Assembly: GCA_029289235.1 (NCBI GenBank)
Contig: JARFTZ010000060.1
Location: 85,425-149,424 of the forward strand
DNA: 64,000 nucleotides
Source: Gammaproteobacteria bacterium
GTDB taxonomy: Bacteria > Pseudomonadota > Gammaproteobacteria > Burkholderiales > Rhodocyclaceae
Reading direction: 5' to 3'
Below, piece after piece: positions 51,685 to 60,201 of the stretch (its first letter is position 1; every line of letters begins with the position of its first letter). Position numbers and translations under genes: made by a program. The notes under the pieces are model-generated. The model made no database searches, had not been told where the DNA came from, and was given only the letters and a program-made list of their open reading frames with translations.

Positions 51685-53085
51685 TTACTGCAGGACTTCG
51701 CACGCGATCCGCTTCAGTTCGCAGAACTTCACCAGCGCATCGATGTGATCCCCATAAATGCCGTGGACGTGGTTGCTGTCGTAGTCCTGGATCAACCGCT
51801 CCGGATCGACGTCGACCGCGACGAAACCATGCGGCCACACCGTGCTGGTTTCCTTCAGCTTTTCCTCCGGGAAGTGCTTGAAACGCCCACGGAACAGGGT
51901 CATCTTGTACTGATCGCCGACCCGGCTCAGGCGCCCCAGGGTGACTTCGCCTTCGCGCGCGATGTACTGGACGTGGCATCCCTTGCCGCCGTACTTGTTG
52001 ATGATCGGGTGCAGGGTGACCTTCTTCAGGTTGCCTTCAGGCTCGCTGCTCCGGCCCGCGTACCAGGTCGACATGGCGCCACAGTTGCAGAACACGAACA
52101 CGCCGGCCGCCTTGTCGTAATGGCGAAAATCGAAGAACAGCGCGGGCTGGTCGGAAACGAGCTTCATGATCTGCATGGTCAACGCGCCGTCCGAGTCGGC
52201 CTCGCACGAATAGACCGTCGGCTTCTTCGCTCCGTCCCAGTCGTAGGGATCGTTGAACAGCGCGGCGGACAGGCATTGCGTGACGTAGTACTCGCTGAGG
52301 TCGTAGTGGCATTTCACCCCGACGAAATCGAAATGCCGCTCCTCGATCAAATCCTTGGTCGCCATGTAGCAGCGGATCTGCATTTTCAGCGAATCCGGCG
52401 TCAGCTTGTCTCCGTCATAGCGGATCGCCCCCATCTTGTCGGACAGCCAGGCCAGCGCCGCGTCCACCTTGGCCTCGTCGACGAGGGCGGCACGGCGCAG
52501 GATCTCGGACTGGTCGACGTGGTCAGCGTCGACGCCGAAGGTTTTCATCCAGGCATCGGCATTGACCGCGCCGGTGGCCATGCCGATGCTGCGCCCGCCG
52601 ATCAGCCCGTAGACCTGCCCCTTCAGGCGGGTCACGGTGTGCGACGCCCGCAGGAAGGACATGACGCGCTTCAGTGTCGCCTCCTCTTCGATGTTGCCCC
52701 ACACCTTGTCGCATTGCAGCCCGACCTGATGGATGGCATTGGTGGCCGCCTGCAGCCCGCCCAGTCCCGGCAGCTTGCCGTTCACCGGAGCGATGGCCAG
52801 GCAGGGGGCGGTTTGCAGCGATGCGGCGATCATCGCGAAGTTCGGGAAGGCAAAGACCGGGATGTTCAGGATCACCGCATCGGGATACCGTGCCAGCGTG
52901 GCGATGGCCTGCGATCTGGCCAGCGCGTTGTTCCAGACGATCTCCTCGGCAAGCTGGACCTCGACCACACCGGATTTCTCGAGAGCAGCCTTGATGCGCT
53001 CCGCCTGCTCCTGGATATACGGCTCCAGCGTGTCGTGAACACGCTTGCGGCCATCGGAAAAAGACAACATCGCTACCTTGATCAT
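51685..53085 (-). CDS. L-fucose/L-arabinose isomerase-fold protein
   Basis: 466 residues resembling fucose isomerase-like proteins: an N-terminal Rossmann-like domain (VAMLSFSDGRKRVHDTL), a central GRSIGMATGAVNADAWMK with metal-site Glu/Asp further on (VDEAKVDAAL, SCEADSDGALTM), and a C-terminal beta barrel (FRGRFKHFPEEKL). The family isomerises deoxysugars or sugars with Mn2+. The substrate here is unknown. GGGAAGG precedes the ATG. It lies between RpiB-like and racemase-like genes of the operon. Confidence 0.8.
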   Translation of the reverse strand: MIKVAMLSFSDGRKRVHDTLEPYIQEQAERIKAALEKSGVVEVQLAEEIVWNNALARSQAIATLARYPDAVILNIPVFAFPNFAMIAASLQTAPCLAIAPVNGKLPGLGGLQAATNAIHQVGLQCDKVWGNIEEEATLKRVMSFLRASHTVTRLKGQVYGLIGGRSIGMATGAVNADAWMKTFGVDADHVDQSEILRRAALVDEAKVDAALAWLSDKMGAIRYDGDKLTPDSLKMQIRCYMATKDLIEERHFDFVGVKCHYDLSEYYVTQCLSAALFNDPYDWDGAKKPTVYSCEADSDGALTMQIMKLVSDQPALFFDFRHYDKAAGVFVFCNCGAMSTWYAGRSSEPEGNLKKVTLHPIINKYGGKGCHVQYIAREGEVTLGRLSRVGDQYKMTLFRGRFKHFPEEKLKETSTVWPHGFVAVDVDPERLIQDYDSNHVHGIYGDHIDALVKFCELKRIACEVLQ

Positions 53086-53148
53086 CTTCTATTCCTTCCC
53101 CCGTCGGGCGGGCAAACAAGTGTTCGGAACGAATCGCCCGTTCCGGAA

Positions 53149-53835
53149 CTAGCAAACACAAAGATTTTTTTCATCCTGTTCCTGAAGCGCTTCGCTGACG
53201 GCCTGCAAACCCGGACGAAGGCTGGACAGCACCGGCTTGCCGGTGGCCCTGGCGATCGTCTCCTGCATGCGTGCCATCGACCCTTGCGCCAGCAGGATCA
53301 CGTCGGCCTTGTCGGCCACGGCGAGCGCCGCCTGCATCAGGATCTGGTCGTGCAGTTCCGCCTTGCCTTCGTTGAGCGCCTGTAGCGCCCCCATGGCCAG
53401 GCCTTCAATGACCTCGACCGGTTTCCCGATCTTCCCGGCGGTCGCCCGCACCAGGCGATTCGTCGGCACGAGCGTCGTATTCACCGTCGCCAGGATGGCA
53501 ATCGAGGATCCCAATTCAATGGCCTGCCGCACCATCGGCTCGTCGATGCGCAGGATCGGCACCCTGACGAAGGGCTGGATCTGCCCGACGATGTCGCCCA
53601 TCGACGAACAGGTGCTCAGAATGAGGTCGGCACCCATGTCCTCGGTCGCCCGGCAGTAAGCCAGCAGACGGCGGCGGATGTCGGTGGTGACGCTGTTCCC
53701 GGCGCTGATGACGTCGGGGATCAGGCTGTCATCATAGACATTCACCAGGCGGTGCCCAGGCATCAGTTCGCTGAAGAGGGCCTTGATCGGCTCGATGATC
53801 GAAATCGCCGTATAGATCGCGGCTACCGTTTTCAT
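53149..53835 (-). CDS. Asp/Glu-racemase-fold protein with a single active-site Cys
   Basis: 228 residues from the ATG at 53835 (GGGAG upstream). The Asp/Glu racemase fold shows YTAISIIEPIKALF and LILSTCSSMGDIV with the first catalytic Cys. The place of the second Cys reads VILLAQGSMARM, without Cys, so two-base racemisation is unlikely. One-Cys relatives include decarboxylases and isomerases of malonate or maleate type. The C terminus (NLCVC) adds Cys residues. It belongs to the TRAP-linked catabolic operon. Confidence 0.75.
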   Translation of the reverse strand: MKTVAAIYTAISIIEPIKALFSELMPGHRLVNVYDDSLIPDVISAGNSVTTDIRRRLLAYCRATEDMGADLILSTCSSMGDIVGQIQPFVRVPILRIDEPMVRQAIELGSSIAILATVNTTLVPTNRLVRATAGKIGKPVEVIEGLAMGALQALNEGKAELHDQILMQAALAVADKADVILLAQGSMARMQETIARATGKPVLSSLRPGLQAVSEALQEQDEKNLCVC

Positions 53836-53854
53836 TTCGGCTCCCGGCACATTG

Positions 53855-54874
53855 CTATTTCACGTAAAGGTTGGCCAACCGCCCGGCAAACTCGCGGTGG
53901 AGTTCCACCAACCGGTCTTCGAGGGCGTCCTTCTCGGGATCGACTTCGTGCGCCTCGGCTTCGTACCAGGCGAGGATCGACTTCAACCCGTCATGCAGCG
54001 AGATGGTCGCCCGGAAATCCGGGATGACGCTCCGGAGTTTCGTGTTGTCGAACAAGCCGGCGTACGTCTTTTCAAAGTACAGGTGCGAGCACAGATTGGG
54101 CGCCGCCTTGCGCAGCAGTTCGGAGGGCAGATGGATGATTTCCGGCGTGATGCCGACAAGCCGGCCGAACTCGAGGTACAGGTCCTCCCAGACGTTGCGC
54201 TCCTCGCTGGTCACGTGGAAATCCTCGCCGAAGCTTTTCGGGTTTCCCGCCAGGCCGACATACGCCTTCGCCAGGTCGGGGACAAAGGTAAAGCTCCAGG
54301 AGGTGGAGCCGTCGCCGAACATCACCAGCGGTTTGCCGCGGCGGATGCGGTCGACAATCCCGTAGTTTTGCCGAAGTACGCCGATGTTGGCGGCCCCCGG
54401 GCCGTAGGTCAGCGACGGACGAACGATGGTGATCGGCAGTTGTTCCCGCTGGACGACTTCCCGCAGCACCCGCTCCATCTCGGCTTTGTCGAAGGCGTAG
54501 GAAAACACCGGGTCGTCCCACAGCACCTCCTTGGCCTCCACCGTGGGAACGCTTTGATACGGCCGCTTGTAGGCGGCGACACTGGAGGTCACGATGATCT
54601 GGCCGGCGTTTCCGCCGAAGGCCCGGATCGTCGAACGTGCGTCGTCGGCGTTGAAGCAGATCATGTCGATGACCACGTCGTAGCGCGTCTGGCGCATGGC
54701 CGCCTCGAATTCCGCGCGCTTGCGGCGGTCGCCGACCAGTTGGCGTACTGCGCCACTTGAGGGCAGGCTCCTGCTGCCCCGGTTGAAGACCGTCACTGCG
54801 TGCCCGGCCACAAGCAACTGCCGGACGATCTCGCGGCTGATCACCCCGGTCCCGCCCAGTAAAAGTACGTTCAT
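53855..54874 (-). CDS. NAD-dependent epimerase/dehydratase
   Basis: 339 residues of the extended SDR family. The N-terminal LLLGGTGVISREIVRQL is an atypical GxxGxxS motif of the isoflavone-reductase/CSP41-like branch. The active site has SSVAAYK and YAFDKAEME (Tyr, Lys). SLTYGPGAANIGVL and SWSFTFVPDLAKA follow the sugar-nucleotide-epimerase pattern. It probably epimerises or oxidises the imported sugar derivative. AGGGA precedes the ATG; the HIBADH-like gene ends 9 bp upstream. Confidence 0.82.
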   Translation of the reverse strand: MNVLLLGGTGVISREIVRQLLVAGHAVTVFNRGSRSLPSSGAVRQLVGDRRKRAEFEAAMRQTRYDVVIDMICFNADDARSTIRAFGGNAGQIIVTSSVAAYKRPYQSVPTVEAKEVLWDDPVFSYAFDKAEMERVLREVVQREQLPITIVRPSLTYGPGAANIGVLRQNYGIVDRIRRGKPLVMFGDGSTSWSFTFVPDLAKAYVGLAGNPKSFGEDFHVTSEERNVWEDLYLEFGRLVGITPEIIHLPSELLRKAAPNLCSHLYFEKTYAGLFDNTKLRSVIPDFRATISLHDGLKSILAWYEAEAHEVDPEKDALEDRLVELHREFAGRLANLYVK

Positions 54875-54883
54875 AGCGTTTCC

Positions 54884-55777
54884 CTATTCCTGTTTCCGGA
54901 TCACGTGGTTGTCCCACGCTTCGTATAGCTTGACCACGCTGCTGAGATCCTCGTCGCCCCACCCTTGCTCAAGCGCCTGGCCAAGGACGGCCTTGACCGC
55001 AGCAAACACCGGCGTCGCCACGCCCAGTTCACCGGTCAACGTCGAAACCAGCCCGAGATCCTTGTTCATCATGGCCAGCGAGAAGGCGGGAGAAAAATCC
55101 CGGTCCAGAATCTTCGGCAACTTGGCCTCGGAGACGGCGCTTTTCGCGCCTCCTTGGCCAACGATCTCGATGAACAGTTCGGGGTCGATGCCGCCCTTGC
55201 TGGCGATGGAAACGGCTTCGACAAAGGAGAGAAGGTTGATCGCATACATGGTGTTGTTGGCCAGCTTGGCGTATGAACCGGTGCCGCTCTCGCCCAGGTA
55301 ATACGCGGCCTTCCCCATGGCCAGCAGAATCGGCTTGCACAGCTCGAAGGATTCCTTCCTGCCGCCAACCATGAAGGCCAGCTTGGCGTCCCTGGCTTGC
55401 GGGGCGCTGCCGGTCACCGGGCAATCCAGCATGTCGATGCCCTGTTCAGCGACAGCGGCAGCCAGGCGCCGGCTGGTCGAAGGCAGGATCGTGGTGCTGT
55501 TGAGAATGACCAGTCCGGGCCGGGCTCCCTTGACGAGACCGTGTTCGCCCATCACGACCTCCTCGACGTCCTGGTCCGCCTTGACCATGACCACCACGAC
55601 GTCGGCGCACGCGGCAACCTCGGCCGGCGTCGCGCACGCCACGGCCCCGCGCTCCACCAGTTCCTTCGCCCTGGCGGGGTTCCGGTTATGCACGCAAAGC
55701 GGGTAGCCGGCCTTCAACAGATTGTCGGCCATCGAGAAGCCCATGATTCCCAGCCCGACAACACCTATCTTTTTCAT
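54884..55777 (-). CDS. beta-Hydroxyacid dehydrogenase (tartronate-semialdehyde/3-hydroxyisobutyrate type)
   Basis: 297 residues with the full 3-hydroxyisobutyrate dehydrogenase-family layout: GVVGLGIMGFSMADNLL cofactor motif, substrate motif DCPVTGSAPQA, and the catalytic Lys in YAKLANNTM. Family members include GarR/GlxR and LtnD (L-threonate dehydrogenase). In an operon with a TRAP transporter and racemase/isomerase genes, a sugar-acid (tetronate) dehydrogenase is a reasonable inference. GGAG precedes the ATG. Confidence 0.87.
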   Translation of the reverse strand: MKKIGVVGLGIMGFSMADNLLKAGYPLCVHNRNPARAKELVERGAVACATPAEVAACADVVVVMVKADQDVEEVVMGEHGLVKGARPGLVILNSTTILPSTSRRLAAAVAEQGIDMLDCPVTGSAPQARDAKLAFMVGGRKESFELCKPILLAMGKAAYYLGESGTGSYAKLANNTMYAINLLSFVEAVSIASKGGIDPELFIEIVGQGGAKSAVSEAKLPKILDRDFSPAFSLAMMNKDLGLVSTLTGELGVATPVFAAVKAVLGQALEQGWGDEDLSSVVKLYEAWDNHVIRKQE

Positions 55778-55829
55778 TGATTGTTACTCCGGGTATCGAC
55801 TGGCTAGCCAGCCGTTTGGACAAACCTGC

Positions 55830-57146
55830 CTACATCGGTGTCGCCGGGACCAGCTTCGGTACCAGCAGACGCGGGAGCCAGAGCGCCACGTCCGGCAGAA
55901 AGGCAATCAGCAGAATGACGCTGAACAGCAGCCCGAACATGGGAAGCAGCGGCTTGACCGCATCTTCCAGCTTGCACTTTCCGATCGCGCAGCTGATCAG
56001 CGTGCACAGGCCGTATGGCGGCGTCAGCAAGCCGAGCGCCATGGTGGAACACACCACCAGGCCGATATGCAAGGGGTTGAAGTGGCAGATTTCCGCCAGT
56101 TTCTGTGTGATCGGCAGCAGGATGATGATCGCCGGCACGCCGTCCATGAACGTCCCGATCACCAGATAGGCGAGGATGATGAACAGCATGATGATATGCG
56201 GGTTGGTAGTGACCGAAATGACCGCTTCGCCGACAAAATCGGGAACGTTGTAGTACGCCAGCAGGTACCCGTAGGCTCCGGCCGTCGCCAGGCAGAACAG
56301 CGGGATCGCCGCGCCCATCGCCGTCTGCTTCAGCATGTGCGGCAGGTCGCCCAGCTTGACCGTCTTGTAGAGAAACATGGTGATCGCCAGGGTGTAGATC
56401 ACCGTGACCAGCGATGCCTCGGTCGGGGTAAACAGCCCGCCAACCATACCCCCGATCAGGAGAATCGGGACGCCGATCGGCCAGATGCCTTTTTTCAACG
56501 AGGCGATGATTTCCTCCTTCGAGGCCATCTTTTCCATCTCGCGCGGATAGTCGTACTTCGTCGACCAGATAAACGCGATCAGAATCAGGCTGGCTCCGAA
56601 CAGCACGCCCGGCAGGATTCCGCCGATGAACATCGCACTGACGGAGACGTTGCCGAACGAACCGTAAATGATCATGAAGATGCTCGGCGGAATGATGATG
56701 CCGATCACCGACGAACAGGCCACCAGCGCGACGGAAAAGGCCTTCCCGTAGCCGCGCTTGATGAGGTTGGGGATGAATACCGAGCCGATGGCGGCGGCTT
56801 CGGCGGCCGAGCTTCCCGTGGTTCCGGCAAAGACCATCGACACGATGACCGTGAAATAGGCCAACGCCCCGCGCACCCAGCCGATCAGGCTCATGCACAG
56901 GCGGATCAGGTATTCGGACACCTGCCCCTTGTTCATCAGGTCGCCGGCAAGGAAAAAGATCGGGATGGCGAGTACCGGGAATGAATCAACACCCTTGAGA
57001 ATCTGCTGGATGGCCAGCACCGGCGTAACGTCGCTGGCCAGCGCCATTGACAGGAAGGTCGACATGAACAGCGAGAATGCCAGCGGCACTCCCATCAGCA
57101 TCAGCACCAGAAAACTGCCGAACAGCCAGAATAGAAATATTTCCAC
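55830..57146 (-). CDS. dctM: TRAP transporter large permease (DctM)
   Basis: 438 residues with 12-13 membrane segments and DctM signatures: MGVPLAFSLFMSTF, AIPIFFLAGDLMNKG, MVFAGTTGSSAAEAAAIGSVFIP, IPPSIFMIIYG and FTPTEASLVTVIY. Start is GTG after GGGGGA. It carries the ion-coupled transport function with DctQ (57204) and DctP (57788) and is followed by the catabolic genes. Confidence 0.95.
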   Translation of the reverse strand: MEIFLFWLFGSFLVLMLMGVPLAFSLFMSTFLSMALASDVTPVLAIQQILKGVDSFPVLAIPIFFLAGDLMNKGQVSEYLIRLCMSLIGWVRGALAYFTVIVSMVFAGTTGSSAAEAAAIGSVFIPNLIKRGYGKAFSVALVACSSVIGIIIPPSIFMIIYGSFGNVSVSAMFIGGILPGVLFGASLILIAFIWSTKYDYPREMEKMASKEEIIASLKKGIWPIGVPILLIGGMVGGLFTPTEASLVTVIYTLAITMFLYKTVKLGDLPHMLKQTAMGAAIPLFCLATAGAYGYLLAYYNVPDFVGEAVISVTTNPHIIMLFIILAYLVIGTFMDGVPAIIILLPITQKLAEICHFNPLHIGLVVCSTMALGLLTPPYGLCTLISCAIGKCKLEDAVKPLLPMFGLLFSVILLIAFLPDVALWLPRLLVPKLVPATPM

Positions 57147-57203
57147 AACACGTCCCCCACAAGTTTTTTTACCGAGCCACCCCGCGCCGGATTGGCGCGT
57201 CCC

Positions 57204-57728
57204 TTAATGGACCTCGTTGCCGTCCGCCGAATGGGCGTGCGGATCCCTGCTGAAATCGCCGTAGATCATGTTCTGGAAGGAAAAGACGATCATGAGGAAG
57301 CCGCTGACCGGAACGATTCCGAACACCCAGGCCATCGGGGTCAAAAAAGTCGGCGAGACCCGATTCAGGCCGTACATGCGCGTAAACTCGATGCCGTAAT
57401 AGACGAGAAAGATCGCGCAGATCATGATGATTCCGTTGATGACGAAGCGCTGGTAAAGATCGCGCGTCCGGCCATGCAGCTTGTCGGAGACCAGGGTCAT
57501 GCCGAAATGCACGGAGTTTTTCACACCCAGCGACGCACCGATCATCACCAGATAGATGAAGGTGTAGCGCGCGATTTCTTCAGTCCACGTCGCCGGCACC
57601 TTGAGGACAAAACGCGTGAAAACCTGCCAGAACAGCGACAGCATCATCGCGGTCACCAGAAATATCATCAGTTTTTCCAGCAGCCTGGCGAGCCTGTTGA
57701 TTGCCGCATTTACAAGACTTGAGGACAA
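57204..57728 (-). CDS. dctQ: TRAP transporter small permease (DctQ)
   Basis: 174 residues with four membrane helices (FLVTAMMLSLFWQVFTRFVL, EEIARYTFIYLVMIGASLGVKN, and two C-terminal), the usual DctQ layout. Start codon is TTG, with GGGAGG before it. A 10-bp-stem hairpin lies just upstream after dctP. It pairs with DctM to form the membrane complex. Confidence 0.92.
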   Translation of the reverse strand: MSSSLVNAAINRLARLLEKLMIFLVTAMMLSLFWQVFTRFVLKVPATWTEEIARYTFIYLVMIGASLGVKNSVHFGMTLVSDKLHGRTRDLYQRFVINGIIMICAIFLVYYGIEFTRMYGLNRVSPTFLTPMAWVFGIVPVSGFLMIVFSFQNMIYGDFSRDPHAHSADGNEVH

Positions 57729-57751
57729 AGCACTACCTCCCGGTAAGAGCC

Positions 57752-57775
57752 GGGAGCGGCAACACTGCCGCTCCC
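57752..57775 (-). other. Intercistronic hairpin between dctP and dctQ
   Basis: GGGAGCGGCA-GTGT-TGCCGCTCCC (minus strand) is a perfect 10-bp stem with a 4-nt loop directly after the dctP stop and without a T tract. It probably protects the dctP message 3' end and lowers permease expression relative to the binding protein. Confidence 0.7.
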
Positions 57776-57787
57776 TTGTCGGCAGAC

Positions 57788-58795
57788 TCAGAATTTCTTG
57801 CCCAGCTCGCGAATCATCGCCAGCTCTTTTTCCATGCCTATCCGCTTGGCATTGGCGTCGAGCACCGGTTGCATCAGCGCGATGGCCTTATCCTTGTCCT
57901 CCTTGGACATTTCGAAGACCTGGACGCCGTTCTTCTTCAGTGTTTCCTCGCTCTCCTTGTCCATCCGGATCGCCATCTTGACCTGCTCCTTGGCGGTGTC
58001 CCTGCCGGCCTGGATGACTGTTTCGCGCAGGTCGGCCGGCACCTTGGCCACGGCCTTGGCACTCATGAAGAACGGCAGTGCCAGATAGCTGTGCTCGGTA
58101 CGCAGGACGAACTTGCAGCTCTCCCAGAACTTCATGCCGAGGAGCGAAGTCATCGTGTTTTCCGCGCCGTCAACCACACCGACCTGCAGAGCCGAGTACA
58201 ACTCGGTGTACGCCAGCGGCGTGGGGTTGGTGCCAAAAGCCTTCCATGCCGCCAGTTCGTTCGGTCCGGTCATCGTCCGCAACTTGTAACCCTTGAGATC
58301 GTCCAGCGTCTTGACCGGCTTATTTGTGAACACATTTCGGGCACCGTCGGTAAACAGCCCGAGGTAGATGTCTCCCCGGCGCTCTTTGACTTTCTTGGCG
58401 ATGGTGGCGTCGACTTCACTGTTCTGGACCGCATTCAGGTGGTCCCAGCTCTTGAAGGTATACGGGGGACTGTACAGGTCCATTTCCGGGACGAAATTCG
58501 CGTACTTCGCCGCCGCCGCCATCATCACGTCGACGGTGCCCATTTGCATTCCCTCGGCCATTTGCTCCTCGTCACCGAGAACGGCATCGCTGTAAAGTTG
58601 CACTCGCACGCGCCCCTTGGTCCGCTCTTCCACCATGCGCTTGTAGATTTCAAGTCCACGGTAGTGACCGCTGTTCTTCGGATTGTTGGTCACGGCTTTC
58701 AGCGTCACTTCTGCCTTTTCCTGGGCCATGACTGGCGCACCGATCGCAAATACGCCCGCAAGCATTCCAAGTGCTAAAACCCTTTTGAATCTCAT
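57788..58795 (-). CDS. dctP: TRAP transporter solute-binding protein (DctP)
   Basis: 335 residues with a signal peptide (to APVMAQE) and a DctP fold: AVTNNPKNSGHYRGLEI, LGDEEQMAEGMQMGTVDVMM, and the carboxylate-binding Arg in YKLRTMTGPNE. AGGAGGG precedes the ATG. It is first gene of the leftward operon dctP-dctQ-dctM plus six catabolic genes. It is about half identical over long blocks to the binding protein at 59176 (AVTNNPK.SG, KYANFVPEMD, VDGAENTMTS). Ligand is probably a sugar acid, by operon content. Confidence 0.92.
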   Translation of the reverse strand: MRFKRVLALGMLAGVFAIGAPVMAQEKAEVTLKAVTNNPKNSGHYRGLEIYKRMVEERTKGRVRVQLYSDAVLGDEEQMAEGMQMGTVDVMMAAAAKYANFVPEMDLYSPPYTFKSWDHLNAVQNSEVDATIAKKVKERRGDIYLGLFTDGARNVFTNKPVKTLDDLKGYKLRTMTGPNELAAWKAFGTNPTPLAYTELYSALQVGVVDGAENTMTSLLGMKFWESCKFVLRTEHSYLALPFFMSAKAVAKVPADLRETVIQAGRDTAKEQVKMAIRMDKESEETLKKNGVQVFEMSKEDKDKAIALMQPVLDANAKRIGMEKELAMIRELGKKF

Positions 58796-58937
58796 GTCTT
58801 CCCTCCTGGTTATCGTTTAACAACCTCGCATGCCAAGCCTTGTCCGACATTGGCAGTCACGATCCGTACGCATGTTCTTCAAAGCGTTCCGATCGCGTTG
58901 CGGGAGGTATCTAACAACTATTTTTTGTCGCTCGGAA

Positions 58938-59028
58938 GGTGGAAATTTCATCCACCCTTGGGGCGGATGTTTACTCCACCGGAAGGGTGGATAAGCGCTC
59001 CACCCAACGGGTGGAGAAAACATCCACC
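58938..59028. promoter_or_regulatory. Four 24-bp iterons with GGTGGA-N7-TCCACC palindromes
   Basis: Palindromes start at 58938, 58962, 58986 and 59010, exactly 24 bp apart. Each is GGTGGA-N7-TCCACC (second copy GGCGGA). The seven-base spacers differ (AATTTCA, TGTTTAC, TAAGCGC, GAAAACA), so only the arms are conserved. They lie in the 380-bp region between the TRAP operon and the divergent binding-protein/two-component genes and look like a cooperative operator array. The reading frames here are repeat artefacts. Confidence 0.85.
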
Positions 59029-59111
59029 TGGAAAACGCTCGGGAAACTCGCTATAAGCTTCCCCAAGCCAGTGGCAGTCGACCGGAAGGCAGCCGTTACC
59101 TGAAGATTAGT

Positions 59112-59130
59112 CCGGAAACGGCGTTTCCGG
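59112..59130. other. Short hairpin before the sensory operon
   Basis: CCGGAAAC-GGC-GTTTCCGG is a perfect 8-bp inverted repeat, 45 bp before the ATG at 59176. It could be an operator or leader stem; no T tract follows. Confidence 0.5.
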
Positions 59131-59175
59131 CGGCTGTTCCGCTAGCGCGCAACCGGTAGTTAACCTGTCGTCATC

Positions 59176-60198
59176 ATGAAACTTATTTTCCCTGCGTTAT
59201 TTGCCTCCGTGGTTCTGGCCTTCACCGTTTCGGGACTGTCCCGGGCATCGAAAGCAAAAGCGCTGCCTGAACCTTTTGTGTTGAACGCGGTGACGAACAA
59301 CCCGAAGATCAGCGGCATGTACCAGGGCATCGTGCTCTTCAAGAAACTGGTGGAAGATCGAAGCGATGGGCGGATCAGGGTCGAGATACTCGTCGATGCG
59401 GTCCTCGGCGATGAAGAGCAACTGGCGGTAGGGATGCAGGAGGGGATCGTCGACTTCACCGTGCACTCTTCGGCGAAGTACGCCAACTTCGTTCCCGAGA
59501 TGGACATCTACAGCGCCCCCTACACCTTCAGGAACTGGGGCCACATGAAGGCCGTGATCGGCAGTGAAGTCAACGAGAAGCTGGTCAAAACGGTAATGGA
59601 AAGGCGGGGCGACCATTTTGTCGGCGTTTACACCGAGGGGCTGCGCAATGTCTTCACTCGCAAGGAGATCCGGCGCCTCGATGACTTGCGCGGACTCAAG
59701 ATCCGGGCCATGACGGGCCCGAGCGAGCTGGATGCCTGGCGTGCGCTGGGCGCGGATCCTGCACCGACCGCGTATCCGGCCCTGTTTTCAGCGCTTGAAT
59801 CAGGCCAGGTCGACGGTGCTGAAAACACCATGACCTCGATACTCGGCATGCGATTTTTCGAAAGTTCGAAATATGTGCTGAGAACCGCCCACAACTACAT
59901 GGCGATGCCGGTTATCCTCAGCGGCAGGTTTCTCAAGAAGTTGCCTGAGGAACTCCGCGGCATCGTGATCCAGGCCGCCAGGGATTCGGCCAGGTTGCAA
60001 CTGGACTGGGCAATCGAGTATGACCGGAGGAACGAGAAGATTCTCAAGGAGCTCCATGGCGTCAAAGTCACCGAATTCAACCAGGCCGACCAATTGCGTG
60101 CCCTGGAAATCTGCAGCAACCTCCAGATCGAGAATGCGCGACGCATTCACATGGAAAAGGAACAGCAACTGATTGCCATGTTGGCAGAAAAGTATTGA
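59176..60198 (+). CDS. TRAP-type binding protein, first gene of a signalling operon
   Basis: 340 residues. The N-terminal hydrophobic segment (about 3-20) is a signal peptide or anchor without a clear cleavage motif. The DctP fold includes AVTNNPKISGMYQGIVLF, LGDEEQLAVGMQEGIVDF, and the ligand Arg in LKIRAMTGPSE. It is a paralogue of the TRAP DctP encoded divergently. No permease follows; instead a NarL-type regulator begins 3 bp later, then a 7-TM kinase. It is best read as the ligand sensor of a three-component system. Confidence 0.85.
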   Translation: MKLIFPALFASVVLAFTVSGLSRASKAKALPEPFVLNAVTNNPKISGMYQGIVLFKKLVEDRSDGRIRVEILVDAVLGDEEQLAVGMQEGIVDFTVHSSAKYANFVPEMDIYSAPYTFRNWGHMKAVIGSEVNEKLVKTVMERRGDHFVGVYTEGLRNVFTRKEIRRLDDLRGLKIRAMTGPSELDAWRALGADPAPTAYPALFSALESGQVDGAENTMTSILGMRFFESSKYVLRTAHNYMAMPVILSGRFLKKLPEELRGIVIQAARDSARLQLDWAIEYDRRNEKILKELHGVKVTEFNQADQLRALEICSNLQIENARRIHMEKEQQLIAMLAEKY

Positions 60199-60201
60199 GC
60201 C

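Noticed and set aside
58938..59028. CRISPR array
   Set aside because: Units are 24 bp in total with 7-bp internal spacers and palindromic arms; no spacer-sized unique sequence and no cas genes.
58817..59056. Two short ORFs with PP.GW-type repeats on both strands
   Set aside because: The peptide repeat is only the translation of the 24-bp DNA iterons.
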